The notes under the pieces are model-generated. The model saw only the letters and a list, made by a program, of their open reading frames with translations. It had not been told where the DNA came from and did not search any database. From positions 1 through 42,525 of the forward strand of contig NZ_FTOQ01000025.1 of assembly GCF_900156805.1 (NCBI RefSeq): DNA of 42,525 nt, written 5' to 3'. This DNA comes from Roseivivax lentus (lineage in GTDB: Bacteria; Pseudomonadota; Alphaproteobacteria; Rhodobacterales; Rhodobacteraceae). The position numbers and the translations under genes were made by a program. Positions 17,217 through 27,099 of the stretch are shown one piece after another. Every line of letters begins with the position of its first letter. Within the stretch, counting starts at the first letter, position 1.

Positions 17217-18812
17217 ATGAGCGTCCGCTCTGACCATCACTTCGAGCTCAGCCGGTATGGCTTCAATGCCATAGGACTTTTGCTGTTTGCGCTGCTGGTC
17301 ATTGGATCGCTGCCGATCTTCTGGATTGGCCTGGAGTCGCTCTGGGCAGCGTGGAGCACGCCCGAATACAGCCACGGGCCGCTGATCCCCATAGTGTCGC
17401 TGTATCTCTTTTTGCGCCAAATGCGTCAGATGCCTGAGGCGAAAGCGGGCCCAATCAATCGCCTGCCAGGTATCCTTGTGGTCTTGACCTCTCTGGTCGT
17501 TGCCGTCTTGGGCAACCTGGCTCACATCCCGGATATCGTGACCTACGCTATCATTATCTGGGTCGGTGGAGTGGTGCTGACCGTCTTCGGTTGGCAGCTG
17601 GGCAGACGTTACCAACTGGGTGTCGTGCACCTTATCTTCATGTTGCCCTTGCCGCAGGTCCTCTACTGGAAACTTACGATCTTCCTGCAGTGGATTTCTT
17701 CGCTCGTGGGGGTATGGCTCGTCGGACTTGCAGGAATCCCGGTTTTCCTGGAAGGAAATGTTATCGACCTTGGCATCTATAAACTGCAAGTGGCCGAGGC
17801 TTGTTCCGGTTTACGGTACCTCTTTCCTATCCTGAGCTTCTCCTATCTCTTCTCAATCCTCTATCGCGGGCCGGTTTGGCACAAGATTCTGCTTCTGCTG
17901 ATGGCAGCTCCCCTGACGGTATTAATGAATTCATTCCGGATCGGCGTCATCGGTATCCTGGTCGACCGCTATGGTATCGCACAGGCTGAAGGATTTCTGC
18001 ATTTCTTCGAAGGCTGGGTGATCTTCGTGTCCTGCATCGGTATCTTGTTCGCGACAGCTGCGGGGCTACAGCGGCTGACGGACAGCCCGAAGCCGATGGC
18101 AGATTTGATCGACCTCGATACCGAGGGGTTCTTGTCGATCTTGGGACGTATTCGTTTTATCCGCCCCACGGGTGCCTTGGCTATCGGCGCCGTGGCGACG
18201 CTGGCGGTCTCGGCGGTGTGGATAGCGCGCGGCGAATCCGATGCGCTGACGCTGGATCGGGAGCGATTCAGTCTCTTCCCGCACCAGATTGGCGATTGGT
18301 CAGGCTACAGCGAGCAGCTGTCGCCTGAGATCGAGGCCGTTCTGGGTGCCAGCGACTATCTCAATGTCTCCTATCAATCACCTGTTGCGCGCGCCCAGGT
18401 AAATATGTTCGTAGCTTTCTATGACTCCCAGGTCGAAGGCGAAGGACTTCATTCGCCGGAGGTCTGTCTGCCGGTTGGTGGTTGGGAAATCTTCGCGTTG
18501 GAGCCGCACCTGATCGACATGACCATGGTGGGATATGGCTCGTTCAAGGTAAACCGCGCGGTGATCCAGAAAGAATTGTCGCAACAGTTGGTTTATTACT
18601 GGTTCGAGCAGCGCGGCAAACGGATGACCAACGACGTCTTGGCGAAATTCAGTGTGCTGGTGGATGGAGTTGTCCTTGGCCGTACCGACGGTGCCTTAGT
18701 GCGCTACGTCACCGCGATCAATCCCGACGAAACTGAGGCGGACGCCGAGGCGCGGCTGCAAGGCTTCGTCGAACAAAGCCTCGGATATTTGCCTCGATTC
18801 GTGCCGCACTGA
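17217..18812 (+). CDS. xrtD: Exosortase XrtD type (VPLPA-CTERM specific) fused to an EpsI domain
   Basis: A 531-residue membrane protein. The N-terminal 270 residues form a multi-pass exosortase with the expected catalytic triad: Cys196 in [13 protein letters not shown], Arg241 in [10 protein letters not shown] and His262 in GFLHFFEGW. From about 300 it continues into an EpsI-type periplasmic domain ([43 protein letters not shown]), ending near LPRFVPH. This fused arrangement is the signature of XrtD in Rhodobacterales, whose substrates carry a C-terminal VPLPA motif, a hydrophobic helix and a basic tail. Exosortases cleave or transfer such proteins at the periplasmic face of the inner membrane; the EpsI part is usually linked to exopolysaccharide production. 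No intact substrate gene was found in this window. The ribosome-binding site is weak. Confidence 0.9.
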   Translation: MSVRSDHHFELSRYGFNAIGLLLFALLVIGSLPIFWIGLESLWAAWSTPEYSHGPLIPIVSLYLFLRQMRQMPEAKAGPINRLPGILVVLTSLVVAVLGNLAHIPDIVTYAIIIWVGGVVLTVFGWQLGRRYQLGVVHLIFMLPLPQVLYWKLTIFLQWISSLVGVWLVGLAGIPVFLEGNVIDLGIYKLQVAEACSGLRYLFPILSFSYLFSILYRGPVWHKILLLLMAAPLTVLMNSFRIGVIGILVDRYGIAQAEGFLHFFEGWVIFVSCIGILFATAAGLQRLTDSPKPMADLIDLDTEGFLSILGRIRFIRPTGALAIGAVATLAVSAVWIARGESDALTLDRERFSLFPHQIGDWSGYSEQLSPEIEAVLGASDYLNVSYQSPVARAQVNMFVAFYDSQVEGEGLHSPEVCLPVGGWEIFALEPHLIDMTMVGYGSFKVNRAVIQKELSQQLVYYWFEQRGKRMTNDVLAKFSVLVDGVVLGRTDGALVRYVTAINPDETEADAEARLQGFVEQSLGYLPRFVPH

Positions 18813-18880
18813 AGCTCTTGTTCTAGGACGGAGCTCTTGGTTTCGGCGATCTGAGAATTGTTTCGGTCACCTCTGGAACG

Positions 18881-19708
18881 TCAGTAATAGCCTTCCTCGT
18901 AGCCATAGGCGCCAGACGTGTAGACGCACTTGTTCAGCACTACGCCCATGACATTGGTCAGCTCGCTGACTTGGCGCTCGGCCACATCGAATTCCTTCGA
19001 CCTTGTTTTCTCAGCTTCCACGACGATCAACGCTGCATCGACGCGGGTCAGGAAACCCAGATTGTCATCACTGGCCGAGAGTGGCGGCATATCGAAAAGG
19101 AAGATATCGGGGCCAAACTTCGCTTCGATACCTCTGAGTACGTCGTCAGATATTGCACTTTGCAGGATTGCCGCCGGGTTACCGGCCGCGCCGAAGCCCA
19201 GACCAAATATAAGGTTGCTGCCGTAGCGCCGGGCTGCGTGAGAAAAGGGTATCAGACCGTTTAGCACATCGGACATCGGCACATCGCCCTTCTGCCCAAG
19301 CACGCGGCCTAGCCCGTTGCGTCGTAAATCCGCGTCCATGGCAATGGTTCGGATCCCTTGCTGACGCGCAAGGCCGAACGCCAAATTGGCCACCGTCGTG
19401 GTCTTTCCCGAGCCGCTGCGTGGCGATACCACGGCGATGCGGCGCCAGCCATTGCTCTGCGCCTGCTGGATAACGCGGGTTCGCAAAATATCGAAGGGCG
19501 CCGCTATTGGCCCACTTTGCACTGTGAACACGCGTTTACTGCTGAGAAGGGAACTTCTCAGCTTGATTTCAGGGACGGCCAGCCAGGCAGCTTCCTGCTC
19601 TGCGGAAGAGGCCGGTTTGGGCCTGGACCTTTGAGATTGGGTCTCGATGCCCAATTCTCCGTCTCTTTGGGCACGAGCCTTGTCGATTGCAGCCTGTAGC
19701 CGTTCCAT
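18881..19708 (-). CDS. BY-type tyrosine kinase / capsular biosynthesis ATPase (CpsD/CapB-like)
   Basis: A 275-residue cytoplasmic P-loop kinase. Walker A is SPRSGSGKTTT (about 95-105), Walker A' is IAMDADLRR (about 122-130) and Walker B is IFLFDMPPL (about 202-210). The C-terminus is a tyrosine cluster, five Tyr among the last 13 residues (YTSGAYGYEEGYY), the usual autophosphorylation site. It lacks the fused chain-length domain of Wzc and relies on the separate Wzz-like protein encoded just upstream. In such systems, cycles of tyrosine phosphorylation control polymer length and export. Its gene ends 68 bp from the convergent exosortase gene. Confidence 0.88.
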   Translation of the reverse strand: MERLQAAIDKARAQRDGELGIETQSQRSRPKPASSAEQEAAWLAVPEIKLRSSLLSSKRVFTVQSGPIAAPFDILRTRVIQQAQSNGWRRIAVVSPRSGSGKTTTVANLAFGLARQQGIRTIAMDADLRRNGLGRVLGQKGDVPMSDVLNGLIPFSHAARRYGSNLIFGLGFGAAGNPAAILQSAISDDVLRGIEAKFGPDIFLFDMPPLSASDDNLGFLTRVDAALIVVEAEKTRSKEFDVAERQVSELTNVMGVVLNKCVYTSGAYGYEEGYY

Positions 19709-19735
19709 GCCCGCGGGTCTCCTTTACAGCGCGTC

Positions 19736-21292
19736 TTACCAGCGCACGCCCAATCTGTTCATCAACTTTTCCGCCAAAAGGTCTATCGGCAGATAATACA
19801 CGTGCACCGCATATATCATCGCTGGAATGCCGATGAGTATCGTAAGTATCAGCGACGCTTTGATGCCTCGCTGAAGAATGAGCTGCCGGCGCGTCAAGAT
19901 ATAGGGAACTGTGGTGAACGGCACGATGTCGAACCGTGCTACCAGGTCCTCGGGTCGACGGATTGTCGTAGCTTTCAATAATTCCAGAAGTACAACCAGC
20001 CCGAGGCCGGCCAGCAGTCCAAGAATACTTCCGCCACCGGCGATTAGGATGCGGTTTGGCTTGCTCGGAGCGTTGGGCAGGTTCGGCTGTTCGATCACAG
20101 CTATTCTCTGCCCGCGCGAGCGCGACTCAATCAGATCTCCAGTTTGCGCTCTCGACACCTGCTCTTCCGCTATCGTGTATTGGGTTACGAGCAATTCATA
20201 AGCCCGTTCCAGCGCTGACAGCTGTGCGGCTACTTCGGGTGTCCGCTCGATGGAGTCGGTCAAGGCTGCGATTTCGGATTGCAGCGCCGCGACCTGGATT
20301 TCGGTCTGTTCTATTTCTGCGTCGATCTCGTCAAGTTGCGCATTAATCAGGTTGCGTTGAGGATCGTTAGGCTGATCGTCGTCTGACGGCGAAACAACAG
20401 CTTGTTCGCCAGCGACTTCGGCCTTCATCACCTCGACCTTCCCGCGCAGCAGTTTGACTTTTGGGTTTTGCTCGGAAAATACCAAAAGCGCTTGCGCGAG
20501 CTCGGTTTCGGCCTGGCTAAGCTGCTGTTCCGCCAAGCTCGGTGGTTCCTGGGGCAACAAGCGGTCGGTGCGTCCTGTCGTCTCGTAGATTTCCAACAGA
20601 CGAGCGCGTTGGCCGCGCAAGCGCGAGATGTCGCGCTCGGTCTGGATCACGCGCTCTTGAAGTTCCGAACGCTTTTCCAGGCGGAAATCCAGGCTTTCGG
20701 GCAGCGCATCCGAATTCTCTTGCTTAAGCGCGATGATCTTGGCGCTCGCTTCACTCAGCTCGTCGCCGACACGCGCTACTTGCTGGGAAAAAAACTCCAG
20801 CGTGTCGCTGGCCCTGCCGCGGCGGAATTCGGCATCAGCCTCAAGGATGGTCGTTAGGTATTCGTTCAGGACCTCGGCAGCTTTGTGCGCCTCCGGCGCC
20901 TCGAAGCTCACGAACATCATCTTTGCGGGGCTACGTGCCGACGATGTCTCAATAATCGTTCGGGAGCGCATCGCCCGGACGATTTCGTCTGGATTCATTT
21001 CGTCGATATTGGGCAGGACCTGCAGCCGCCGCGCGAGGTCCAGCAGGTTGGCGCGGGTCAAAAGTCTCTGTTCAATGATCTGTAACTGTTCGAGCGCAGG
21101 CGTGCGTACGGTCGACGCCGCAAGGTCCTCGGGAATCTGCGGTGATTCAACCACAAGCCGCATCTGGCTGACATAGGCAGGGGGCAACGACACGGCCACG
21201 GTGATCGAGATGGTTGAAACGATGGTGGCGACCACCAGAAAATAGGGCAGCCGCCGCAGGAAAAGTGAGAGGTAAAACCTCAAATCATCCAT
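19736..21292 (-). CDS. Chain-length determinant protein (Wzz/GumC-like)
   Basis: A 518-residue inner-membrane protein with a transmembrane helix at about 15-37. A Wzz domain follows, starting around PPAYVSQMRLVVESPQI, then long heptad-rich periplasmic coiled coils (about 175-380). A second helix lies around 415-435, after the PxxP-type motif NLPNAPSKPNR. Unlike classical Wzz it then has a cytoplasmic stretch and a further hydrophobic segment near 470-490. Without its own kinase domain it should act with the BY-kinase 28 bp downstream. Its start overlaps the end of the ATPase gene by 8 bp. Confidence 0.85.
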   Translation of the reverse strand: MDDLRFYLSLFLRRLPYFLVVATIVSTISITVAVSLPPAYVSQMRLVVESPQIPEDLAASTVRTPALEQLQIIEQRLLTRANLLDLARRLQVLPNIDEMNPDEIVRAMRSRTIIETSSARSPAKMMFVSFEAPEAHKAAEVLNEYLTTILEADAEFRRGRASDTLEFFSQQVARVGDELSEASAKIIALKQENSDALPESLDFRLEKRSELQERVIQTERDISRLRGQRARLLEIYETTGRTDRLLPQEPPSLAEQQLSQAETELAQALLVFSEQNPKVKLLRGKVEVMKAEVAGEQAVVSPSDDDQPNDPQRNLINAQLDEIDAEIEQTEIQVAALQSEIAALTDSIERTPEVAAQLSALERAYELLVTQYTIAEEQVSRAQTGDLIESRSRGQRIAVIEQPNLPNAPSKPNRILIAGGGSILGLLAGLGLVVLLELLKATTIRRPEDLVARFDIVPFTTVPYILTRRQLILQRGIKASLILTILIGIPAMIYAVHVYYLPIDLLAEKLMNRLGVRW

Positions 21293-22169
21293 TGCTGTCG
21301 CCCCCTGCTTCTATGAGAGCCAACGGAGGGCTGGCTGGCTGATATCCTTTGAAGAATATGTCGTCGTCCAAGACATTTCGGACGGTGATTTCATCCACGA
21401 CCCGGCTTTCGGCTTCCCAGGCGTAGAGCAAACAGAATTCACACAGTTGGTTGACTAGTCGTGGCACACCCCCAGCTTCTCCATGGATCATTTTGCAAGC
21501 AGCTGGAGTAAATTCTAAACCCGTCCCGCCGGCTGTTTTCAACCGGTGTGAGAGGTATTCGATCGTGGTCTCAGCGTCCATTGGTCCAAGATGAAAACTG
21601 GCGGCGACGCGCTGCGCAAGTTGCTGCATCGACCGGCTTTTCACCATGTCACGCAATTCAGGCTGGCCAGACAATATTAGCTGGATCAAGACATCGTTTT
21701 TGGAGTTGATGTTGGTGAGTAGCCGAAGCTCTTCAAGCCCCTCAAGCGTCAGGTTTTGTGCTTCGTCGAATACAATAATGACGCGCTGACCATCGGCATA
21801 TTGTTCCAAAAGGTAATCCTGCAAGATCTGAAACATTTCGACGTAGCTGGCCTTTGACTCGAAGCTGACCGAAAGCGCATTCAATATCCATTGGAGGAGT
21901 TCTCCTCGGTCGCCATGAGCGTTGGAAACCAAACCGAACGTCAGATCACGAGAAGCGTCGTCCAGCAACTTTTGGATCAGTGTCGTCTTTCCGGTGCCGA
22001 TTTCGCCGGTAATCAGCGTTATAGGCGCGCTCGAAAAAATGCCGAACTCCAAGATGGCATACGCGCGCTTATGTTGTTCTGACCAGAAAAGGAAGTCTGA
22101 GTCAGGAACAAGCGAAAACGGGCGGTTATCGAAGCCGAAGAAATCAAGGTAGATATTCGCTGACGACAT
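21285..22169 (-). CDS. GspA/ExeA-type AAA ATPase of exosortase loci (XrtA-associated ATPase-like)
   Basis: A 294-residue protein beginning with the family's aromatic block (YLDFFGFDNRPFSLVPDSDF). Walker A is GEIGTGKTT (55-63), Walker B is VIIVFDEAQNL (130-140), the sensor region is LILSGQPEL, and the lid domain contains GGVPRLVNQLCE. Relatives are the ATPases found next to Wzz-like and kinase genes in PEP-CTERM/exosortase loci, where they are thought to drive assembly or export in a way not yet defined. ATG 22169 is chosen because the conserved block begins a few residues later; the alternative at 22214 adds a non-conserved leader. It is first in a three-gene unit with Wzz and the kinase. Confidence 0.85.
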   Translation of the reverse strand: MSSANIYLDFFGFDNRPFSLVPDSDFLFWSEQHKRAYAILEFGIFSSAPITLITGEIGTGKTTLIQKLLDDASRDLTFGLVSNAHGDRGELLQWILNALSVSFESKASYVEMFQILQDYLLEQYADGQRVIIVFDEAQNLTLEGLEELRLLTNINSKNDVLIQLILSGQPELRDMVKSRSMQQLAQRVAASFHLGPMDAETTIEYLSHRLKTAGGTGLEFTPAACKMIHGEAGGVPRLVNQLCEFCLLYAWEAESRVVDEITVRNVLDDDIFFKGYQPASPPLALIEAGGDSNG

Positions 22170-22428
22170 GAAACCTACGCAAACCTTCAGAAGGAATCGC
22201 TGACGCGACAACACATGGTAAATAATAACTCAGTATAGGCGAAATCTTCAGACAGCTCCAGTTAGTGAACCCTTTGATATCAATATGGTAAATTCTTGGC
22301 GCGCCCGTGACTTGATCATATTTTCAGCGGGTGTGGCGCCGCTGCACGTCTTTGAGAACGGCCGTTCATTCCGTGAGGCTCTGCGGTTGTGGCGAATTGC
22401 AGCGAACGCACCTAAAAGACTCACAATA

Positions 22429-23598
22429 TCAGCCTGCTACCACCGCAATTTCAGTATCGAGCGCTAACCCACGCACATGGGCCGTGATCTCGGCCTCATA
22501 AAGCGCATTGGAAATGAGCAAGAGGTCGGGTCTCACTTTCGCAAGCGCGTCCGGGGCTACCACAGCCAGCGCGACGCCAGGAGCATGGAGCCCGTGCTTG
22601 CGCGGGTTTAAGTCAACGAGGGCAACGAGCGGCTCAGCCGCCTGGCCGAGCGCGTTGGCGAAGGTGATGCCCTTCGAGCCAGCGCCCCATATCACTGCGG
22701 TGCCGTCGAGCTGGCCGAGACGGTTGCGCCACTTCTCGAGTAGGCCATTGGCTTCCTTGGCGAATGCGTCGGCGTCCGCCGCCACTTCTGTCGCATCCGG
22801 CGAGACCCAGGCCGGGTCCGGCGCGGCCGGGGCTGCCTCTAGCATCAGGAACTGGCCGTCATAGCCTTCGCGCACCGAGGCCGGCTCGAAGCCGGCGCGG
22901 CGAAAAGCTGTCTCCATCGAGGCGGCGGTCCAGTAGCCGACGTGCTCGTAGATCACGTCCCACATCGAAACTGCGCGCAGCATCCACCCGGCGTTGGGGA
23001 CCTCGAAATAGACCGGTACGTCGCGGTCTCCGATGGCGCGGCGGATATCGTGCAGCAATGGCATCGGCGCATCGAGATGCTCCAGCACATGACGGCAGAG
23101 GATCGCGTCAAAGGAGCGGTTCAACTGGTCGGAGCGGAAGTATTCCGGCACGATTTCGACCCCGTCGCGGGCGGTGAAGGGTGTCTCTTTGCCTTCCATG
23201 GATGGGTCAAAGCCAGTGGCGGTGGCCGCACCGTGCTTCACCAACAGGTCGAGCATATGGCCGTCGCCGCAGCCGATCTCGACGACGTGGCGGCCCTTCA
23301 AGCCGAAGCGCTCAACCAAGCCCTTTGCAAGATCTTCGGCGAAGGCCTGGAACTTGGGTGAAAAATGCAGCGCGTTCTCGTAGCCGGGCGCGTAGACCAT
23401 GCGATCGGGTTCGAAGGCCGTGTTCCAGATCATCGCACAGGCGCCGCAACGCATCAGGTCCACGTCGCCGGCAGGCGCGGCGCGGGCAGTCTCAGCGTTA
23501 GGCCAGAGTTGATTGCAGATTACGGGCACGTTGCCGAGGATGAATACACCACGAAGGTCGGTTCCGCCGCAGACGGGGCATGTCGTCTTCAGGCTCAT
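22429..23598 (-). CDS. Three-part C-methyltransferase (zinc-binding, SAM domain, Methyltransf_14), third of three
   Basis: A 389-residue protein in the TylC3/NovU-like family of sugar C-methyltransferases. An N-terminal zinc-binding module has CPVC (7-10) and a second pair in CGAC (about 52-55). The SAM-binding domain has VVEIGCGDGHMLDLL (about 105) and CRHVLEHLDAPMPL. The C-terminal Methyltransf_14 domain has a Rossmann-like VIWGAGSKGITFANALG. Family members methylate a carbon of nucleotide-bound keto-sugars. The start overlaps the preceding stop by one base (TGATG). It is paralogous to the next two gene products upstream and closes the operon that begins with a cytidylyltransferase. Confidence 0.8.
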   Translation of the reverse strand: MSLKTTCPVCGGTDLRGVFILGNVPVICNQLWPNAETARAAPAGDVDLMRCGACAMIWNTAFEPDRMVYAPGYENALHFSPKFQAFAEDLAKGLVERFGLKGRHVVEIGCGDGHMLDLLVKHGAATATGFDPSMEGKETPFTARDGVEIVPEYFRSDQLNRSFDAILCRHVLEHLDAPMPLLHDIRRAIGDRDVPVYFEVPNAGWMLRAVSMWDVIYEHVGYWTAASMETAFRRAGFEPASVREGYDGQFLMLEAAPAAPDPAWVSPDATEVAADADAFAKEANGLLEKWRNRLGQLDGTAVIWGAGSKGITFANALGQAAEPLVALVDLNPRKHGLHAPGVALAVVAPDALAKVRPDLLLISNALYEAEITAHVRGLALDTEIAVVAG

Positions 23599-24776
23599 CA
23601 GACAGCCACCAGTTCGGGGGCAAGCCCATTCTTAGCGAGATCACTGCCAATTTCGTCGAGGTAGATCGGGTTCATCACGATCACCGTATCTGGCGGAGCG
23701 TGCTTCAGGCTTTCGGGGCCGCAGACGCGGTGTCCGGTACCGGGCAGGAAACGGCCTTGTTTGAAAGGATTGATGTCGACGACCTGCGCCACCTCCGGCC
23801 CGAGCCCGTTGGTTGTTAGGAAGGACACGCCCTTTGAACCGCCCCCCCAGATCGCCACGCGTTTGCCTGCTGCATGCCGGGTTTGGACGAAATCGGTCCA
23901 ATAGGCGCGGGTTTCAGCGACCTTCCTGGGGAAGGTCTTTGCTAGCGCGCGCAGAGTGTCCAGATCGTCTTCTTCCGGCAGGGGACGGCTGCCAATGGTC
24001 GGCTTGGCATACTGGATGATGTACTGGTTGTCATAGGCCAGATAGAGTTTCGTGACGTCCATGCCGTGTCGGCGGAATAGTCGCGCGTGTGAGCCCAAAG
24101 TGAAATACGAGCAGTGCTCGTAGTAAATGTCCCAGAATGCGCCCTCATCGAGGACGCGTCGTACATCGGGTGTCTCGAAAAAAATGCCTACGTCACTGCG
24201 GTTGCCGATCATCCGAGCGATATCGTTCATGAACCGACCGACCTCAGGGATGTGCTCCAGCGTGTGGCGGCAGACCACGAAGTCCGGTGGATCGGTAATG
24301 GTTGTAGAGTCGAAGTATTCGCGTTGGAAATAGATATCGTGACCGTCGGCCCCCGGCAGACGGTCGGGAATGAAACCTGGATCGACACCTAGGCCTCGGG
24401 TGCCCGTCTGTTGGGACAGTTCCTGCAAGAACTCGCCCTTGCCGCAGCCGATTTCCACCGTCTGCTTGCCCTTAAGATCGTAAATCGAAGCGATCTCGGA
24501 AGCGAGATTTTTTGCGAAGCGGTTGAAGGTTCCCGAGAAATGCTGGCTCTCCTCGGTGGTCGAGGCATAGTCCACCAAAGCGAGATCGAACACAGCGTTG
24601 AACACGAAACCGCAGTCGTCGCAGAACTTGAGCTGGAGCGGCCGACGCGGAAACGACCGAGCCTCCGCTTCGCTGTCCAACAGAATGCAACTCTGAACCG
24701 GGACTGCATCCAGCCGGTAAATCTCAGCCACGGCTTGGGATTCACAGGCCGGGCAAGCGCGCAACTCTTCCACCAT
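23598..24776 (-). CDS. Three-part C-methyltransferase, second of three
   Basis: A 392-residue protein with the same architecture as its neighbour. The N-terminal zinc-binding part has CPACES and CDDCGFVF. The SAM motif TVEIGCGKGEFLQEL is followed by VVCRHTLEHIPEVGRFM. The C-terminal domain has AIWGGGSKGVSFL. Sequence identity to the neighbouring copy is moderate, so the duplication is old and substrates may differ. One-base TGATG overlaps with both neighbours indicate translational coupling through the whole set. The likely role is C-methylation of a nucleotide sugar destined for the polymer, inferred from family and context. Confidence 0.8.
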   Translation of the reverse strand: MVEELRACPACESQAVAEIYRLDAVPVQSCILLDSEAEARSFPRRPLQLKFCDDCGFVFNAVFDLALVDYASTTEESQHFSGTFNRFAKNLASEIASIYDLKGKQTVEIGCGKGEFLQELSQQTGTRGLGVDPGFIPDRLPGADGHDIYFQREYFDSTTITDPPDFVVCRHTLEHIPEVGRFMNDIARMIGNRSDVGIFFETPDVRRVLDEGAFWDIYYEHCSYFTLGSHARLFRRHGMDVTKLYLAYDNQYIIQYAKPTIGSRPLPEEDDLDTLRALAKTFPRKVAETRAYWTDFVQTRHAAGKRVAIWGGGSKGVSFLTTNGLGPEVAQVVDINPFKQGRFLPGTGHRVCGPESLKHAPPDTVIVMNPIYLDEIGSDLAKNGLAPELVAV

Positions 24777-27097
24777 CAGTTCGAGACGATTTCGAGTTCG
24801 GGGATCGGCACCACAAACTTGCCGCCGTTCGCCAGAAAGTGCTGTTGTTGACGAATGATCTCGTCCCGGAAGTTCCAGGGCAGAATGATCACGTAGTCTG
24901 GTCGGTCAGAGGCAAGCCTATCGGGGTCGTCAATACGAACCCGCACACCCGGCATGTACTTGCCTTGCTTGTGAACGTTGCGGTCTACGGCATATTCGAT
25001 GGCGCGCGAGTTGAGATCAAGAAAGTTAAGCATGATCGTACCCTTGGCGGCGGCGCCGTAGACAGCGATGCGTTTGCCGTCGGCCTTCAGCTTGCCGATC
25101 AATGCGCGGGCCTCATCGCGGAAAGCGCGGACGCGCGAGCCGAAGTTGGCATAATATTCAAAGCTGTCGAGGCCAAGTTCGCGTTCTTCAGCGAGGATAC
25201 GGACGACGGAGTTGGATGGCGCGGTGGTCTTCCCGAAGTAGAGCCGGAGAGATCCGCCGTGTATCGGCAACCGACGCACGTCGTTAAGAAAGAGCCCGTG
25301 GCGTTCGAAGAGTGATTTGGCAGAACATACCGAAAAATAGCACAGATGTTCATGATAGATCGTGTCGAACTCGATGAAGTCGATCAGGTCCCGGACGTAT
25401 GGGAATTCGACTGAAATGATCCCATCCTCCGCGAGGAGGGCGGCCATCCCGGCCACAAGGTCATTCTGGTCAGCAACATGGGCGACGACATTGTTGGCGA
25501 TGATGACATCGGCTTTTCGCCCCTGACCGACCAGATCGCCTGCTAAGCGTGTGCCAAAGAAATCGTTGATTGTCTCGATACCCTTTTCGATAGCCGCGCT
25601 CGCAGGTTGTTTGGCCGGATCTACACCAAGGACCGGTACGCCCTTTTCTTTGAAATTTTGCAGCAGGTAGCCGTCGTTGGACGCGATCTCGACCACTAGG
25701 TTTTCCGATCCTAGGGCCCGCGTCTCAATGAGCTCCAAGGCATTTTCGCGGCTATGCTTCAGCAGATCCTCAGAGAACGATGAGAAGTAAAGATAGTCAT
25801 CGCCAAACATCTCTTCGGGCGGGCGTGTTTCCAGAAGCTGTACGAGTGTGCAGTTTGGGCAAAATCCCAATCGAAGGGGAACGAGCGATTCCTGACGATC
25901 GAGCGCCCCTTCTTCAAGAAGTCCGTCGGACCGAGGCATTCGGCCCAAATCGAGGATTGGGCGGAGGCCTTTGTGATGGCAGGAGATGCAGCTAACCTTG
26001 GCCGCATCAGCGGCGAAACCGGCTCCATGCGCGTCTGGCGACGCTCCAGCGCGTTCGTCGATTGCTTTTTGGGAATGCGTAAGCGTCTGGTCGATGATTC
26101 CGTCAGCGATAAGGCTCTTGATATGCCCGATCCGCTGATAGCGCGGCCCTTCGAATTCCTCCAGAGTAAGGTGCTGCGCCTTGTAGGCTTCATAAAGGGA
26201 TTCGGCACCGCTTCGGGCGTTCCATTGCGGTTCGAACTGAGGCATGACCCGACGTATCTTGTCGCAATTCACGCGGTAGCTGCGCTTGTCTGGGCCAGCG
26301 TCGTCGGCAAACGTCACTTCACAGCCCGGCACGACATCCGCCACAATCTGAGCCAATTCCTTGATCTGGTAGTTGTGCTCGGTAACGCCGACATTGAACG
26401 CCTCGTTGCGGATCCGATCTACCGGCGTCGACAGGGTGGCCAGGAACGCGCGCGAGATATCCTCGATATGCGTGATCGGCCGCCAAGGTGTCCCATCGGA
26501 CTTCATGTGGATGTTACCCGTTGTGACCGCCCAGGCGACAAGATTGTTCAAAACCAGGTCGAAGCGGATCCGCGGACTGACGCCGTATGCGGTGGCAGAC
26601 CGCAGGAAGGTTGGGCAGAACCCGTCATCCGCCAGCTCTGCCAGCGCCTTCTCCGACCGGACCTTCGATACGCCGTAAGGCGTAACCGGGTTGAAGGCAC
26701 CGGTTTCGTCGATGAAGTCGGAGCCCGACGCACCGTAATTCGAGCATGAAGAGGAAAAGACGAAGCGTTCCACCCCCGCTGCCTTGGCGGCGCGGGCCAC
26801 TTTCATCGTGCCTTCGAAGTTAATGTCGTAGGTGGTTTCGGGACGGAAATCACCAAGAGGATCGTTCGACAGCGCCGCCAGATGCAATACCGCGTCAAAG
26901 CCTAGAAGGTCAGCTGGGGTGATTGCCCGGATATCTTTGAGGACAGTAGGAATGTCAGGCATTTTACCGCCTGGTTCGAAGGTGCAACGCTCGTAGAGAT
27001 CACTGTCGATGCCTGCGACGTCATATCCTGCATTCAGAAGCATCGGGGTGAGTACGGTTCCAATGTAACCGCGGTGTCCGGTAACCAATACGCGCAT
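24776..27097 (-). CDS. Fusion: NAD-dependent nucleotide-sugar epimerase/dehydratase plus three-part C-methyltransferase
   Basis: A 773-residue two-enzyme protein. Residues 1 to about 335 form an extended SDR: NAD loop [24 protein letters not shown], the SSSCSNYG active-site segment and the catalytic YGVSK. A linker of about 40 residues leads to a C-methyltransferase. Its parts are zinc pairs CISC and CPNC, the SAM loop [15 protein letters not shown] with [12 protein letters not shown], and a C-terminal [16 protein letters not shown] domain. Fusion suggests the keto-sugar made or epimerised by the first half passes to the second. ATG 27097 lies two bases after the previous stop with GGGAAG at proper distance; 27103 and 27121 are possible but poorly spaced. 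No frameshift is needed; it is one open frame. Confidence 0.85.
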   Translation of the reverse strand: MRVLVTGHRGYIGTVLTPMLLNAGYDVAGIDSDLYERCTFEPGGKMPDIPTVLKDIRAITPADLLGFDAVLHLAALSNDPLGDFRPETTYDINFEGTMKVARAAKAAGVERFVFSSSCSNYGASGSDFIDETGAFNPVTPYGVSKVRSEKALAELADDGFCPTFLRSATAYGVSPRIRFDLVLNNLVAWAVTTGNIHMKSDGTPWRPITHIEDISRAFLATLSTPVDRIRNEAFNVGVTEHNYQIKELAQIVADVVPGCEVTFADDAGPDKRSYRVNCDKIRRVMPQFEPQWNARSGAESLYEAYKAQHLTLEEFEGPRYQRIGHIKSLIADGIIDQTLTHSQKAIDERAGASPDAHGAGFAADAAKVSCISCHHKGLRPILDLGRMPRSDGLLEEGALDRQESLVPLRLGFCPNCTLVQLLETRPPEEMFGDDYLYFSSFSEDLLKHSRENALELIETRALGSENLVVEIASNDGYLLQNFKEKGVPVLGVDPAKQPASAAIEKGIETINDFFGTRLAGDLVGQGRKADVIIANNVVAHVADQNDLVAGMAALLAEDGIISVEFPYVRDLIDFIEFDTIYHEHLCYFSVCSAKSLFERHGLFLNDVRRLPIHGGSLRLYFGKTTAPSNSVVRILAEERELGLDSFEYYANFGSRVRAFRDEARALIGKLKADGKRIAVYGAAAKGTIMLNFLDLNSRAIEYAVDRNVHKQGKYMPGVRVRIDDPDRLASDRPDYVIILPWNFRDEIIRQQQHFLANGGKFVVPIPELEIVSN

Positions 27098-27099
27098 GT

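Noticed and set aside
18813-18880. Possible terminator between the convergent exosortase and kinase genes
   Set aside because: AGCTCTTG occurs twice as a direct repeat, not as an inverted repeat, and no stable stem was found.
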